Source: JALYOC01 sp036675345
Lineage (GTDB): Bacteria; Myxococcota; Myxococcia; Myxococcales; Myxococcaceae
NCBI GenBank assembly: GCA_036675345.1
Contig: JAKFFE010000005.1
Coordinates: 1 to 64,000, forward strand
Direction of reading: 5' to 3'
DNA length: 64,000 nucleotides
Below the pieces are notes generated by a model that searched no databases, had not been told where the DNA came from, and saw nothing but the letters and a program-made list of their open reading frames with translations. Position numbers and translations under genes: made by a program. Below are positions 1-9,141 of the stretch, piece after piece. How positions within the stretch are numbered: the stretch's first letter is position 1; each line of letters starts with the position of its first letter.

Positions 1-973
1 CCGCCGGCCGCGCGGGAGCGGGGGCCGGAGCAGGCGCCGAGTACTGCGGCGCGGGCCGGGAGGGAGCGGCAGGGGCCGCGGCGGCGGGTGAACCAAAGCG
101 GGCGGCCAGATCCGGATCGGCCGGATCCAGCAGCTTGATCTGCGACCAGACCTTGTTCTCCTCGCCGGCCTGGCCGCGCTCCTGGTGGATCTTGGCCAGC
201 TCCTTGTAGACGGAGACGGTCTTGGAGGTCTGCCCCAGCCCCTGGAACGCCTGGGCCAGCAGGGTCAGCGTCTCCACGTCCTTGGGGTCCGCCTTGAAGC
301 AGACCTGCAGCTTGGCCAGGGCGCGCTTCTGGTCGCCCGCCTTCAGGTACGAGGAGGCCAGCTCCTTGGCCAGCGGGTGGTTCTCCGGCTCCAGCGCGGA
401 GAGCCGCTCGGCGACCCGGGCGTAGTCCTCGGCGCGGTTGTTGCGCTTGAGGTACTCGGCGGCGCGGCGGAACTCGGAGATGGCCTCGGAGTTCATCTTC
501 TCGCGCGCGTAGAGTTCGGCGAGCTTGATCTTGGAGGCGACGTTCTCCGGATCCAGGTCCACCATCTTCTTGAGGGTGTCCAGGCTGCTCTTGGTGTCGC
601 CGTTCCGATCGTGGTGGTTGGCCACCACCTGGAAGTAGGCCATCGCCTCCGACATCAACCCCAGCTGCTGGTGGAGATCCGCCAGCTTGAGGTTCACGTC
701 GATCAGGTTCGGGTTGAGCTTGAGGACCTGCTTGTAGAGGGCGACTGCCTTGAGGAAGAACCCGTCGTTGGAGTAGCTCTCCGCGACCTTGGTGAAGTAG
801 TGCGCCGCCTGCGGGTTCTCGCTCTTCTTCTGGTACAGCTCCCCCATCTTCTGGAGGACCCGCACGTCCTTCGGGTCCGCATCCAGGACCTTTTGATACT
901 CTTTGATGGCTTTGTCGTAGGCGCCCTTCGCGACCAACTTCGCGGCGCCTTCGATGATTTTGTTCTTGTCCAT
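1..973 (-). CDS. TPR-repeat protein (C-terminus beyond left edge)
   Basis: The minus-strand frame opens with ATG at 973 (MDKNKIIEGAAKLVAKGAYD) and runs without a stop to the window edge, so about 324 N-terminal residues are visible. It consists of tetratricopeptide-like helical pairs; recurring signatures include YDKAIKEYQKVLDADPKDV, FLKAVALYKQVLKLNPN and LDTLKKMVDLDPENVASKIKLAELYA, covering roughly residues 5-280. After about residue 290 the sequence becomes an Ala/Pro-rich linker that leaves the window. There is no signal peptide, so it is probably a cytoplasmic scaffold. It lies downstream of the accB-accC terminator and is presumably transcribed separately. Its partner is unknown. Confidence 0.85.
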   Translation of the reverse strand, partial: MDKNKIIEGAAKLVAKGAYDKAIKEYQKVLDADPKDVRVLQKMGELYQKKSENPQAAHYFTKVAESYSNDGFFLKAVALYKQVLKLNPNLIDVNLKLADLHQQLGLMSEAMAYFQVVANHHDRNGDTKSSLDTLKKMVDLDPENVASKIKLAELYAREKMNSEAISEFRRAAEYLKRNNRAEDYARVAERLSALEPENHPLAKELASSYLKAGDQKRALAKLQVCFKADPKDVETLTLLAQAFQGLGQTSKTVSVYKELAKIHQERGQAGEENKVWSQIKLLDPADPDLAARFGSPAAAAPAAPSRPAPQYSAPAPAPAPARPA

Positions 974-1004
974 CAGGCGGTAGGTCTCGGGCGCAGCCGC
1001 TAAA

Positions 1005-1032
1005 GAAAACCCCAGCAACAACAGGGGTTTTC
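1005..1032 (-). terminator. Rho-independent terminator after accB-accC
   Basis: A perfect 9-bp inverted repeat (gaaaacccc / ggggttttc) with a 10-nt loop. Read on the minus strand, the hairpin ends in a T-rich run (ttttcttta). It lies between the accC stop and the start of the TPR gene, as expected for the end of the acc operon. Confidence 0.65.
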
Positions 1033-1094
1033 CTACCTAACAGGTCGCACGGCAGCGTTCCGAGGTTAGTGGAATGCTCTGCCAACGGTCAAGC

Positions 1095-1173
1095 AAAGGG
1101 GACTGGCTCCTTTTCGCAGGCAGGGAGTTCAACCCCACCCACACCGCCGGTGCGAAAAGGTGCCTGGACCCCC
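1095..1173. repeat. REP-like imperfect inverted repeat, copy 1
   Basis: The left arm (1095-1118) reads ggggactggctccttttcgc at its core. The right arm (1151-1173) is its imperfect reverse complement, sharing tgcgaaaagg and gcc. About 32 bp separate the arms. The same arm consensus (GGGGACNGGCNNCTTTTC) recurs at 3954-4031, so this is a dispersed palindromic element rather than a chance hairpin. Such paired palindromes are typical of REP/REPIN elements moved by RAYT (TnpA_REP) proteins; no RAYT gene is in the window. Confidence 0.6.
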
Positions 1174-1199
1174 ACCGGACAGGCAGGGGGCAACAAGAG

Positions 1200-2585
1200 C
1201 TACGGAGTCTCCTCCACCGCCTGCTTCAACCGCTTGGTGCCCTTCTCCGACGCCAGCAACCGCTCCACGAACCGGGTGTCGTAGTTGCCCTCCAGGAACG
1301 AGTCCTCGGCCAGGGCGGCGCGGTGGAACGGGATGTTGGTCTTGATCCCCTCCACCACATACTCGGAGAGCGCCCGCTGCATCTTGCGGATCGCCGTCGG
1401 ACGGTCCTCCGCGTAGGAGATCAGCTTGGAGATCAGCGAGTCGTAGTTGGGCCGGACCGTGTAGTTCTCGTAGGCCGCCGAATCCACCCGGATCCCGTTG
1501 CCGCCAGGCACCGAGTAGCCGGTGATCTTCCCCGGAGAGGGAGCGAAGGTGACCGGGTCCTCGGCGTTGATCCGGCATTCGATCGCCGAGCCCCGCATCC
1601 GGATGTCCTTCTGGGTGAAGCGCAGCTTCTCCCCGTTGGCGATCAGGATCTGCTCCTTGACGATGTCCACCCCCGTCACCAGCTCGGTGACCGGGTGCTC
1701 CACCTGCACCCGGGTGTTCATCTCCATGAAGTAGAACTTCCCGTTCTCGTCCATCAGGTACTCGATGGTGCCGACGTTGGAGTAGCCGATCTCCTGCATC
1801 GCCTTCACCGAGACCCGGCCCATCTCCTCGCGCAGCTCCGGGGAGACGCCCGGAGAGGGAGACTCCTCGATCAGCTTCTGGTGCCGGCGCTGGACCGAGC
1901 ACTCCCGCTCCCCGAGGTGGATCACGTTGCCGTGCTCGTCGGCCATGATCTGGATCTCGATGTGCCGCGGCTTCTCCACGTAGCGCTCGATGTACAGATC
2001 GCCATTGGAGAAGCTGGACATCGCCTCCGCGGAGGCGGTGGAGAAGGCCATGCCCACCGCGCCCGGATCACGGACGATCTTCATCCCCCGTCCGCCACCA
2101 CCGGCGGCGGCCTTGAGGATCACCGGGAAGCCGATCTGCTTGGCGAACTCCTCCGCGTCCCGGGGGGTGCGCACCACGCCCGGAGATCCGGGGAGCAGCG
2201 GCAGCCCGGCCTCACGCGCCGCGGCGCGGGCGGAGACCTTGTTCCCCATCAGGCGGATCACCCGCTCGTTGGGGCCAATGAAGGTGATCTGGCAGTCGGC
2301 GCAGACCTTGGCGAAGTCGGCGTTCTCGGAGAGGAAGCCGTAGCCGGGATGGATGGCATCCGCCTGGGTGATCTCCGCGGCGGAGAGCAGCGCCGGGACG
2401 TTGAGGTAGCTCTCCTTGGAGGGCGGCGGCCCGATGCACACCGCCTCATCGGCGAAGCGCACGTGCAGCGCGTTGGCGTCTGCGGTGGAGTGGACCGCCA
2501 CGGTGGCGATCCCCAGCTCCCGGCAGGCGCGGATCACACGAAGTGCAATCTCGCCGCGGTTGGCGATCAGGACCTTCTTGAACAA
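1200..2585 (-). CDS. accC: Biotin carboxylase subunit of acetyl-CoA carboxylase
   Basis: A 461-residue protein matching AccC in length (E. coli 449). It carboxylates biotin on AccB using ATP and bicarbonate, in the first half-reaction of malonyl-CoA synthesis. Visible are the N-terminal MFKKVLIANRGEIALRVIRA, the ATP-grasp glycine-rich loop GGGGRGMK around residue 165, the ECSVQRRHQKLIEE segment, and the catalytic EMNTRVQVEHPVTE stretch with the expected Glu, Asn and Arg. It starts 9 bp after the accB stop, so the two are co-transcribed. A hairpin terminator follows at 1005-1032. Confidence 0.97.
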   Translation of the reverse strand: MFKKVLIANRGEIALRVIRACRELGIATVAVHSTADANALHVRFADEAVCIGPPPSKESYLNVPALLSAAEITQADAIHPGYGFLSENADFAKVCADCQITFIGPNERVIRLMGNKVSARAAAREAGLPLLPGSPGVVRTPRDAEEFAKQIGFPVILKAAAGGGGRGMKIVRDPGAVGMAFSTASAEAMSSFSNGDLYIERYVEKPRHIEIQIMADEHGNVIHLGERECSVQRRHQKLIEESPSPGVSPELREEMGRVSVKAMQEIGYSNVGTIEYLMDENGKFYFMEMNTRVQVEHPVTELVTGVDIVKEQILIANGEKLRFTQKDIRMRGSAIECRINAEDPVTFAPSPGKITGYSVPGGNGIRVDSAAYENYTVRPNYDSLISKLISYAEDRPTAIRKMQRALSEYVVEGIKTNIPFHRAALAEDSFLEGNYDTRFVERLLASEKGTKRLKQAVEETP

Positions 2586-2594
2586 GACGCCCCC

Positions 2595-3182
<588 letters not shown>

Positions 3183-3211
3183 CTACCCTCCCGAAATTGA
3201 ATGTCCAAACG

Positions 3212-3235
3212 GGGGGCCGGCGATCTCCGGCCCCC
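3212..3235 (-). terminator. Hairpin between efp and accB
   Basis: A perfect 9-bp stem (gggggccgg / ccggccccc) with a 6-nt loop. On the minus strand it is followed by gtttggacattcaattt, which is moderately T-rich. It could terminate efp or act as a partial attenuator before accB. Confidence 0.5.
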
Positions 3236-3244
3236 GAAGGTGGC

Positions 3245-3826
3245 CTAGGACGCGACCGACGCGACGCGGGTCAGATACTTGCCGTCGCGGGTGTCGATCT
3301 TCAGCACATCGCCCTCGTTGATGAAGAGGGGGACCATCACCTGGTAGCCGCTCTCCAGCACCGCCGGCTTGAGCGCGCCGGAGACGGTGTCGCCGCGGAC
3401 GCCCGGGTCACAGGTGGTGACCTTGAGGTCCACCGAGTTGGGCAGGGAAACGCCCAGCGCCTTGCCGTTGTAGAAGAGGATCGAGGCGTTGATCCCCTCC
3501 TTCAGGTAGTTCTTGGAGTCCCCCAGGGTCTTCTCGCCCACGAAGGTCTGCTCGTAGTTCTTGAGGTCCATGAAGTAGTACTCGTCCCCCTGGACATAGA
3601 GGAACTGCATCTCCTTCTCCTCGATGTCCGGACGGCCGACCTTCTCCCCGGACTTCAGGGTCGGCTGCAGCAACCGGCCGCTGATCAGGCTCTTGATGCT
3701 GGTCCGGACGAAGGCTGAGCCCTTGCCAGGCTTGACGTGCTGGAAGTCGATGATCTCGAACGGCTCACCGTCGATCTCGATCTTCATGCCCTTGCGAAAC
3801 TCGGATGTATCGATGACACCGGCCAT
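3245..3826 (-). CDS. efp: Translation elongation factor P
   Basis: A 193-residue protein, the normal EF-P length. EF-P binds between the P and E sites and rescues ribosomes stalled at polyproline stretches. The open frame extends 57 codons upstream, but family alignment and an AGGAG about 10 nt upstream select ATG 3826 (MAGVIDTSEFRKG). The beta-hairpin loop at the tip of domain I reads VKPGKG, with Lys35 at the position lysinylated in E. coli, although no epmA or epmB is in this window. The abundance of polyproline proteins here is consistent with a need for EF-P. Confidence 0.96.
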   Translation of the reverse strand: MAGVIDTSEFRKGMKIEIDGEPFEIIDFQHVKPGKGSAFVRTSIKSLISGRLLQPTLKSGEKVGRPDIEEKEMQFLYVQGDEYYFMDLKNYEQTFVGEKTLGDSKNYLKEGINASILFYNGKALGVSLPNSVDLKVTTCDPGVRGDTVSGALKPAVLESGYQVMVPLFINEGDVLKIDTRDGKYLTRVASVAS

Positions 3827-3953
3827 GGGTGGCTTGCTCCTGTCGCCCGGGCCGTAAGGTGGCCGCGCAGGCGGAGGCTGTCTAGCCGATGGAGGGGTGC
3901 AGGGAAAGCGAGAACGAAAAGTGGAACAATCAGGAGTTGCCGCACTGCGGCAG

Positions 3954-4031
3954 AGGGGACTGGCTACTTTTCCCAAGGCACCCAGGTCGAAAGCCAAGGC
4001 AGCCCAGCGAGGGAAAAGTTGCCTGTCCCCT
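3954..4031. repeat. REP-like inverted repeat, copy 2
   Basis: Two 21-bp arms (3954-3974 and 4011-4031) are reverse complements of each other with only two mismatches, separated by 36 bp. The arm core is ggggactggctacttttccc. It shares its consensus with the element at 1095-1173 and sits in the 225-bp gap between efp and the Roadblock gene. The structure matches REP/REPIN-type miniature elements. Confidence 0.7.
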
Positions 4032-4051
4032 GGAGCAAGGAGCCCCGAAGA

Positions 4052-4420
4052 CTAGAGCAGCTCCGCCTTCACCTTGGGAGCGGCCAGCCGCAACACATAC
4101 CGGGCCTTGCCGTAGTTCCCGTCCGGCTTGAGGGCCAGGACCAGGAAGTACTCCGGGGTGACCATCCGCATCAGGGTGATCACCCGCTCGGAGTTGATGC
4201 TGACCTCGGAGACCGCGCCGGTCTTGAGCATCTCCGCCGCGTTCTTCAGCTGGGTGAGCACGTTGGCGTACTCGACCCAGGTGGAGGACAGCTCCAGGTC
4301 CTCCATCGCCCCGGCCAGCTGGTGCGTCTCCACGGAGATCCCGTCGTAGCCCATCACGCTGCAGGCCAGCGCGCCGGGAACGTCTTTGACCACCGTCTCG
4401 AGATGACTGAGGAAGGACAT
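4052..4420 (-). CDS. Roadblock/LC7 domain protein
   Basis: A 122-residue single-domain protein (MSFLSHLETVVKDVPGALA...). The predicted alternation of helix and strand, with GALACSVMGYDGISVET near the start and EYFLVLALKPDGNYGKARYVLR near the end, is typical of the Roadblock/LC7 fold. That fold dimerises and often regulates small Ras-like GTPases; MglB of M. xanthus is the known example. This protein is shorter than MglB, lacks its C-terminal tail, and has no GTPase gene next to it. It lies 41 bp after the lipoprotein gene that follows pilQ and may be the last gene of the pilM-Q operon. Confidence 0.75.
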   Translation of the reverse strand: MSFLSHLETVVKDVPGALACSVMGYDGISVETHQLAGAMEDLELSSTWVEYANVLTQLKNAAEMLKTGAVSEVSINSERVITLMRMVTPEYFLVLALKPDGNYGKARYVLRLAAPKVKAELL

Positions 4421-4461
4421 GGAGGGCTACTTAGCGCGGGAGGGGGCCAGCGGCGAAGCGG

Positions 4462-5118
4462 TTACGGAGTCACGCAGGAGGCGATCCCGGACGGATCGTC
4501 CTGGCTGGGGTTGCCGCAGGTGGGTGCCCCGCCGAAGGTCAGCTCCGCAGGAGCGGTGCAAGAGGTGATCGGGGCGGTGTTCCCGGTGATGGTGATCGGG
4601 AAGCGGACGGTGTTGGTGGAGTTGGGACCGCCGCCCCGCATGTTGCCGCGGATGAAGACCGAGACCACCACGTCCACCGGGTAGACCTGCGCACGCAGCG
4701 CGGCCACCGCCGGAGGGGTGAGCAGGTTCATGGACACGAACGAGTCGTCGATGGCTGCCCCGGCCGGGATCACCACCGTGGCATTCGTCCGCTGCTCGGG
4801 GACCAGCGCCGAACCATTGACCTGGTAGTTGAGGACAATCTCCTCCCCCACGAAGTCATTCGCCGAGGTCGAGTTCACCGGGCGGCCATCGATGGTCACC
4901 TGCTCGCCCACCGCGTTGGAGCCCATGGAGAAGGCGACGAAATAGTTGGAGCTCTGTCCGATGTCGAGCGAGCCGCGGGTGATTCCGGTGTCCCCGGGCT
5001 CGCACGTAGGGCCCAGTGCCAGCGCCTGGGAGAGGTACGCCGAACCGCCGCCGGTGCATCCGGTGGCGAGCAGAGCGGCGGTGATCAGGAACAGCTTGGA
5101 GGTGATCTGGGTCTTCAT
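4462..5118 (-). CDS. Putative lipoprotein downstream of pilQ
   Basis: A 218-residue protein with a lipoprotein signal (KLFLITAALLATGC, predicted lipidated Cys21). The mature part is rich in Thr/Asn/Ser and hydrophobic beta-type segments (VTIDGRPVN, EIVLNYQVNGSALVPEQRTNATVVIPAG) and holds several further cysteines near the C-terminus. I do not recognise the family. It begins 17 bp after the pilQ stop, so it is likely co-expressed with the secretin and could be an envelope accessory of the pilus; this is inferred only from position. Confidence 0.7.
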   Translation of the reverse strand: MKTQITSKLFLITAALLATGCTGGGSAYLSQALALGPTCEPGDTGITRGSLDIGQSSNYFVAFSMGSNAVGEQVTIDGRPVNSTSANDFVGEEIVLNYQVNGSALVPEQRTNATVVIPAGAAIDDSFVSMNLLTPPAVAALRAQVYPVDVVVSVFIRGNMRGGGPNSTNTVRFPITITGNTAPITSCTAPAELTFGGAPTCGNPSQDDPSGIASCVTP

Positions 5119-5135
5119 GGGTTCTCCCGGCCTCG

Positions 5136-7934
5136 TTAGAGGTTCTGGGCGATCGTCTGACGGTTGAGGATCCGCGGGGTGATGAAGATCAGGAGCTCCT
5201 GACGCTCATCGGACTCGGACTCGTTGCGGAACAGGTAGCCCAAGAGAGGGATCTTGCTCAGCAGCGGGATGCCAGCAGTGCTGGTGGCGCCGCGGCGGAC
5301 GTAGATGCCGCCGATCACCGTGGTGTCGCCGTCCTTGACCAGCACCTGCGTGTTGGCCTCCTTGCGCTGAATGGCCGGCTGCCCCTGGACGCTCAGCTGC
5401 GAGGGATCCGGCTGATTGTTCTCCGCCTTGATCGCCATCAGGATGCTTCCGTCCTGGGTGATGTGCGGGGTCACCTCCAGCGCCAGCCGGGCCTCTGCGA
5501 ACACCGTGTTGGCGCCGTTCTGGGAGGTGGTGGTGTAGGGGATGGAGATACCCTGGCTGATCCGGGCAGTGTTGTTGTCCAGGGTGGCCACCTTGGGCGC
5601 GGAGATCGTCTTCACGTGCCCCTGGTTCTCCAGCGCGGAGAGCCGCAGGTTCAGTTGCAGCGCACCACCGGCGGAGCCGAAGTGGAAGCCGAGGGCACCA
5701 CCGCTTCCCTGACCGACACCGGCGGGGAGGTTGACCGCCCAGTGGGGAAGATCGGCCGTGCCGGTGGTGTTGCTCTGCTGGGACCCACCGCCGACGGAGA
5801 CGTTGTTGGGGAAGATCAGACCGGTGGGGTTGCCCATCGCCTGAGAGGCCTCGGCCAGAGCGCCCCACTGGACGCCGATCTCGCGGGTGAAGTTGGTGTT
5901 GGCCTCGACGATCCGGCTCTCAATTAGGACCTGCGGGGTCTGGGTGTCCAGATTCTGCACCAGCGACCGGGCCCGGTTGATGTTGGAGGCCACGTCCTTG
6001 ACGATCATCACATTGGTCCGGGTGTCGACGGTGACCGAGCCACGGGGGGTGAGCACGTCCTTCACCCGGTCCGCCATGTCCTTGGCGACCGCGTAGTTCA
6101 CCGGGATCAGCTGGACCACCAGGTCCTCCTGGGTCTGCAGCGCCTTGCGCCGCTCGGCGCGCAGCTTGGCCTCCTCCTCCAATGCCTTGAGCGGAGCGAC
6201 GCGGATGATGCTGCCCAGCTCCTCCTTGCCCAGACCCTTGGAGCGCAGGATCAGCTCCAGTGCCTGGTCCCAGGGAACATTGCGCAGGCGGATGGTGACC
6301 TTGCCGGAGACATCATCGGCGACCACGATGTTCTTCTTCGAGATCTCGGCGATGATCCGCAGCAGGTTGTGGATGTCGATGTCCTTGAACTCGAAGGAAA
6401 CCCGCTTGCCGGAGTAGCGGCGGGTCTGCTGGGGAGCGCCCTCCTCCGCGTAGCGAGGCGCCTCGGTGGTGAAGCCGGCCGTCTTGGGGGCCACCGCCAC
6501 CTGCTGGGTCTCGTTGCCGGTGCTCTCCAGCTTCCAGGTGATCACCTTGGAGGTCCCGGACACCTTCTCCGACAGCTTGCCGCTGGCGGCCACCACCACC
6601 CGGGCCCGGTTACCGGCGCCGGGCACGGAGAACGCGCTGACCATCTGGATCGGCGTCTCCAGCGCGCTGGCGTCCAGCGAACGCTCCAGCCGCTTGGGGA
6701 GGACCACGCCCTCCAGGTTCAGCACCGCGCTCTCGCCATCCGGACGGTCGACCGTGTACTTGGCCGCGCGGGACAGCTTGAGCTCGATCACTCCGCCCAC
6801 CGCCGACTCGCGGAAGGTCAGGTCGGTGATCTCCGCCAGGGCGGGGGCCTCGGGCTGGGCCACCACCACCGGGGCCTCGGTCTTCGGGGCCGGGGCCGGC
6901 GCGGGCTTTACCGCTACCACCGGCGCCTCCACCCCCACCGGGACCTTCTGGCCGTCGATCTCAATCTCGGTGCTGGCGACCGCGGGCTGGGTCCCGGTCA
7001 CGCCCTTGAGCGCAACCTCCAGCCCGTTGTGGAGCCGGCGGATCTGGTAGCGCGGCATCTCGCCCAGCACGTCCAGCACCACCCGGACCTTGCCGCCGTG
7101 GGCACCCACGCGGACATCGCTGACCCGTGCGGAGCGGATCTTGGGGGCCTTGGCGCCCAGCGAGACGCCGTAGATATCGAGCGCCAGCCGCGACGGGTTG
7201 GCCAGCTCCAGCAGCTCGTACTTGGCGATCTCACCATCGGCGCGGATCTTGAGGACATCGCGCGACCAGCTCAGCGCGGACACGCGGGTCGCCGGGTTCT
7301 GCACCTCGCGCTCATCCAGTTCGGTGGCGACCACGTTCTCGCCCTTGGAGGTCGCCTCCGCTTGGGCGGGGGTGACCACCGGAGCCGACACCGGGACGGC
7401 GCTGGCGAGGGTAGGCTCAGACTTCGTCACCGGAGCGAACACCGGCGCGGCCTTCTGCTCTTCGGTGGGGGAGACCAGCTTCTCCGGCGCGGGAGCGGCG
7501 GTGGCGACGGCCATCGGCGCGGCGCTGACGCCGTCCACCGAGATCACCACCCGGGTTCCGTCCGAACGGACGTCGTATTGGGAGGCGTGGTTCAACGCGA
7601 CCAGCAGCCGGGCGACGCTGGCGCGGTCATCGGAGAACTGGGAAGCGACCACCCCGGAGACCGGGCCGCGGCCGTCATGGTGTCCCCGCACCGCGGAGGC
7701 GTCGGCGGACGAGACATCCACCACCAACCGGTCCGGGTCGGACATCCGGAACACAGTGAAGGTCGGCGCCTTGCTGCCCGCCACCACCACCTGCGCGCCC
7801 TTGGGCGTCTGCTTGACCTCGACGCGCGTCAGCGTGTTCAGCTCCGCTGCCGTTGCGCCGACCGCCGTCAGGCTGGCCACCAGGGCCACCGCCACGGTCC
7901 ACTTCTGGCTCATCTGGACGTTCCTAGTACCCAT
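5136..7934 (-). CDS. pilQ: Type IV pilus outer-membrane secretin PilQ
   Basis: A 932-residue secretin forming the outer-membrane pore for the pilus. In order it has a signal peptide (VAVALVASLTAVGATAA), three AMIN-type peptidoglycan-binding segments (about 32-140, 215-320 and 370-465), a low-complexity Pro/Ala/Val linker around 320-365, the N0/STN domain (KRVSFEFKDIDIHNLLRIIAEI), an N1 domain, and the C-terminal secretin barrel ending in IPLLSKIPLLGYLFRNES and ELLIFITPRIL. M. xanthus PilQ has a similar size. Met8 at 7913 also has a plausible AGGA upstream, so the exact start is uncertain. It lies 31 bp after pilP in the same operon. Confidence 0.96.
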   Translation of the reverse strand: MGTRNVQMSQKWTVAVALVASLTAVGATAAELNTLTRVEVKQTPKGAQVVVAGSKAPTFTVFRMSDPDRLVVDVSSADASAVRGHHDGRGPVSGVVASQFSDDRASVARLLVALNHASQYDVRSDGTRVVISVDGVSAAPMAVATAAPAPEKLVSPTEEQKAAPVFAPVTKSEPTLASAVPVSAPVVTPAQAEATSKGENVVATELDEREVQNPATRVSALSWSRDVLKIRADGEIAKYELLELANPSRLALDIYGVSLGAKAPKIRSARVSDVRVGAHGGKVRVVLDVLGEMPRYQIRRLHNGLEVALKGVTGTQPAVASTEIEIDGQKVPVGVEAPVVAVKPAPAPAPKTEAPVVVAQPEAPALAEITDLTFRESAVGGVIELKLSRAAKYTVDRPDGESAVLNLEGVVLPKRLERSLDASALETPIQMVSAFSVPGAGNRARVVVAASGKLSEKVSGTSKVITWKLESTGNETQQVAVAPKTAGFTTEAPRYAEEGAPQQTRRYSGKRVSFEFKDIDIHNLLRIIAEISKKNIVVADDVSGKVTIRLRNVPWDQALELILRSKGLGKEELGSIIRVAPLKALEEEAKLRAERRKALQTQEDLVVQLIPVNYAVAKDMADRVKDVLTPRGSVTVDTRTNVMIVKDVASNINRARSLVQNLDTQTPQVLIESRIVEANTNFTREIGVQWGALAEASQAMGNPTGLIFPNNVSVGGGSQQSNTTGTADLPHWAVNLPAGVGQGSGGALGFHFGSAGGALQLNLRLSALENQGHVKTISAPKVATLDNNTARISQGISIPYTTTSQNGANTVFAEARLALEVTPHITQDGSILMAIKAENNQPDPSQLSVQGQPAIQRKEANTQVLVKDGDTTVIGGIYVRRGATSTAGIPLLSKIPLLGYLFRNESESDERQELLIFITPRILNRQTIAQNL

Positions 7935-7965
7935 GCTCGCGTGTCCTTGCCTGGCCGTGTGACGG

Positions 7966-8505
7966 CTAAAACGTCTTCCCGGTATTGAGGTCCACCTCAG
8001 GACTGCGGACCTTGTCGGGGGCGAGCTGCATGCTCACCGGGTTGGGGTTCTGCTTGCCGTCGGGCGCAATCCAGTACTCGGTGACGGTGATCGAGTCGCG
8101 CAGGATCTGGGTGACCTTGCCGCCCTGACGACCCATCCGACTGCTTCGGCGGACAATGTAGCCACGGCCTTGCGGATCCTCGACCATCGCGAACGGGTTG
8201 GCGATGCCGGTGACCACACCCACCAACTTCAGCTGATCCAGCTCGAACTGGCAGAGCGGCTCACTGCACTGCTGATTCACCGAACTGCCCAGCTCCCGCG
8301 GTGGCGGGCGGAACGGGTCACGCTTGATGGGGTTGTACTGGTAGACGAAGGTCGGCTCAGCCGAGAGAGCCGGGTCGACCTGGTCGACCTTCTTGGGGGC
8401 TCTGCGCTGCGGCTGTGAAGCCGGGGCGGAGACAACCGCGTCGTCTCCACAAGCGACGAGGAGCGCGACTACCACCAAGGATGCGATGTGTATGGACCGT
8501 TTCAT
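7966..8505 (-). CDS. pilP: Type IV pilus inner-membrane lipoprotein PilP
   Basis: A 179-residue lipoprotein linking the PilN/PilO inner-membrane complex to the PilQ N0 domain. The signal ends in LVVVALLVAC. The mature part opens with a disordered Pro/Gln-rich stretch and then the PilP beta-fold (YQYNPIKRDPFRPP, FELDQLKLVGVVTG, GYIVRRSSRMGRQGGKVTQI). ATG 8505 was chosen over the in-frame GTG at 8514 because an AGG lies about 8 nt upstream of the ATG. It is 9 bp from the pilO stop. Confidence 0.94.
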   Translation of the reverse strand: MKRSIHIASLVVVALLVACGDDAVVSAPASQPQRRAPKKVDQVDPALSAEPTFVYQYNPIKRDPFRPPPRELGSSVNQQCSEPLCQFELDQLKLVGVVTGIANPFAMVEDPQGRGYIVRRSSRMGRQGGKVTQILRDSITVTEYWIAPDGKQNPNPVSMQLAPDKVRSPEVDLNTGKTF

Positions 8506-8514
8506 CGCGTGCAC

Positions 8515-9126
8515 CTACCTCTTGACCGGGGTCTGGGCTTTGTCGCCCTGTTCGCCCGGCCGGGCAAGAAAACGGAACGTGGTGGCCAGGAAGTTGGCCT
8601 TCAGCACCACCTTCTCGTTCCTCACCTGCGGGGAGGTGAAGGTGATGGTGTCGACGTTGACGATGCGGCGCATGCCCGAGACATCCTGAAGGAACATGGC
8701 GATTTCGTGGTAGTTGCCCTGGACCTCCATCTTCACCGGGATGCGGGCATAGAAGCTGGCGTTGCTCTCGGCCCCGGGTTGAACGCTGGAGATCGTCAGC
8801 CCGGCCTTCTTGCCGATGTCGTTGAGCTGCGCGAGCAACTCGTCGATGTCCTTGTCCTCCGGAAGTTCGGTCAGCGCTTCAGCCAACCGCTGCTCCAGCA
8901 CATCCATCTCCCGCCGGCGCTCGTTGAGGTTCTGGGCGATCTCCTGCTTTTCGGCCAGTTGCATATCGAGCGCACTCTGAGTACGCGTCTGCGCCTCTAT
9001 AGACTCCTCGATGGGCTGGATGACCATGAAGAAATTCAGGGCGGTGATGGCTGCGAGCAAGCCAGCGAGGGCGCCGAACCTTACGCCCGAGGGCGCCTTG
9101 AGAAACCTGTCCATCAGCTGATCCAT
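8515..9126 (-). CDS. pilO: Type IV pilus alignment protein PilO
   Basis: A 203-residue bitopic inner-membrane protein. A single transmembrane helix (ALAGLLAAITALNFFMVI) is followed by a coiled coil (about residues 40-95, EESIEAQTRTQSALDMQLAEK...) and a ferredoxin-like periplasmic domain (AGLTISSVQPG, IPVKMEVQGNYHEIAMFLQDVSGM). It heterodimerises with PilN. It lies 15 bp downstream of pilN and immediately upstream of pilP. Confidence 0.95.
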   Translation of the reverse strand: MDQLMDRFLKAPSGVRFGALAGLLAAITALNFFMVIQPIEESIEAQTRTQSALDMQLAEKQEIAQNLNERRREMDVLEQRLAEALTELPEDKDIDELLAQLNDIGKKAGLTISSVQPGAESNASFYARIPVKMEVQGNYHEIAMFLQDVSGMRRIVNVDTITFTSPQVRNEKVVLKANFLATTFRFLARPGEQGDKAQTPVKR

Positions 9127-9141
9127 AAGTTGGGCGCCCTC

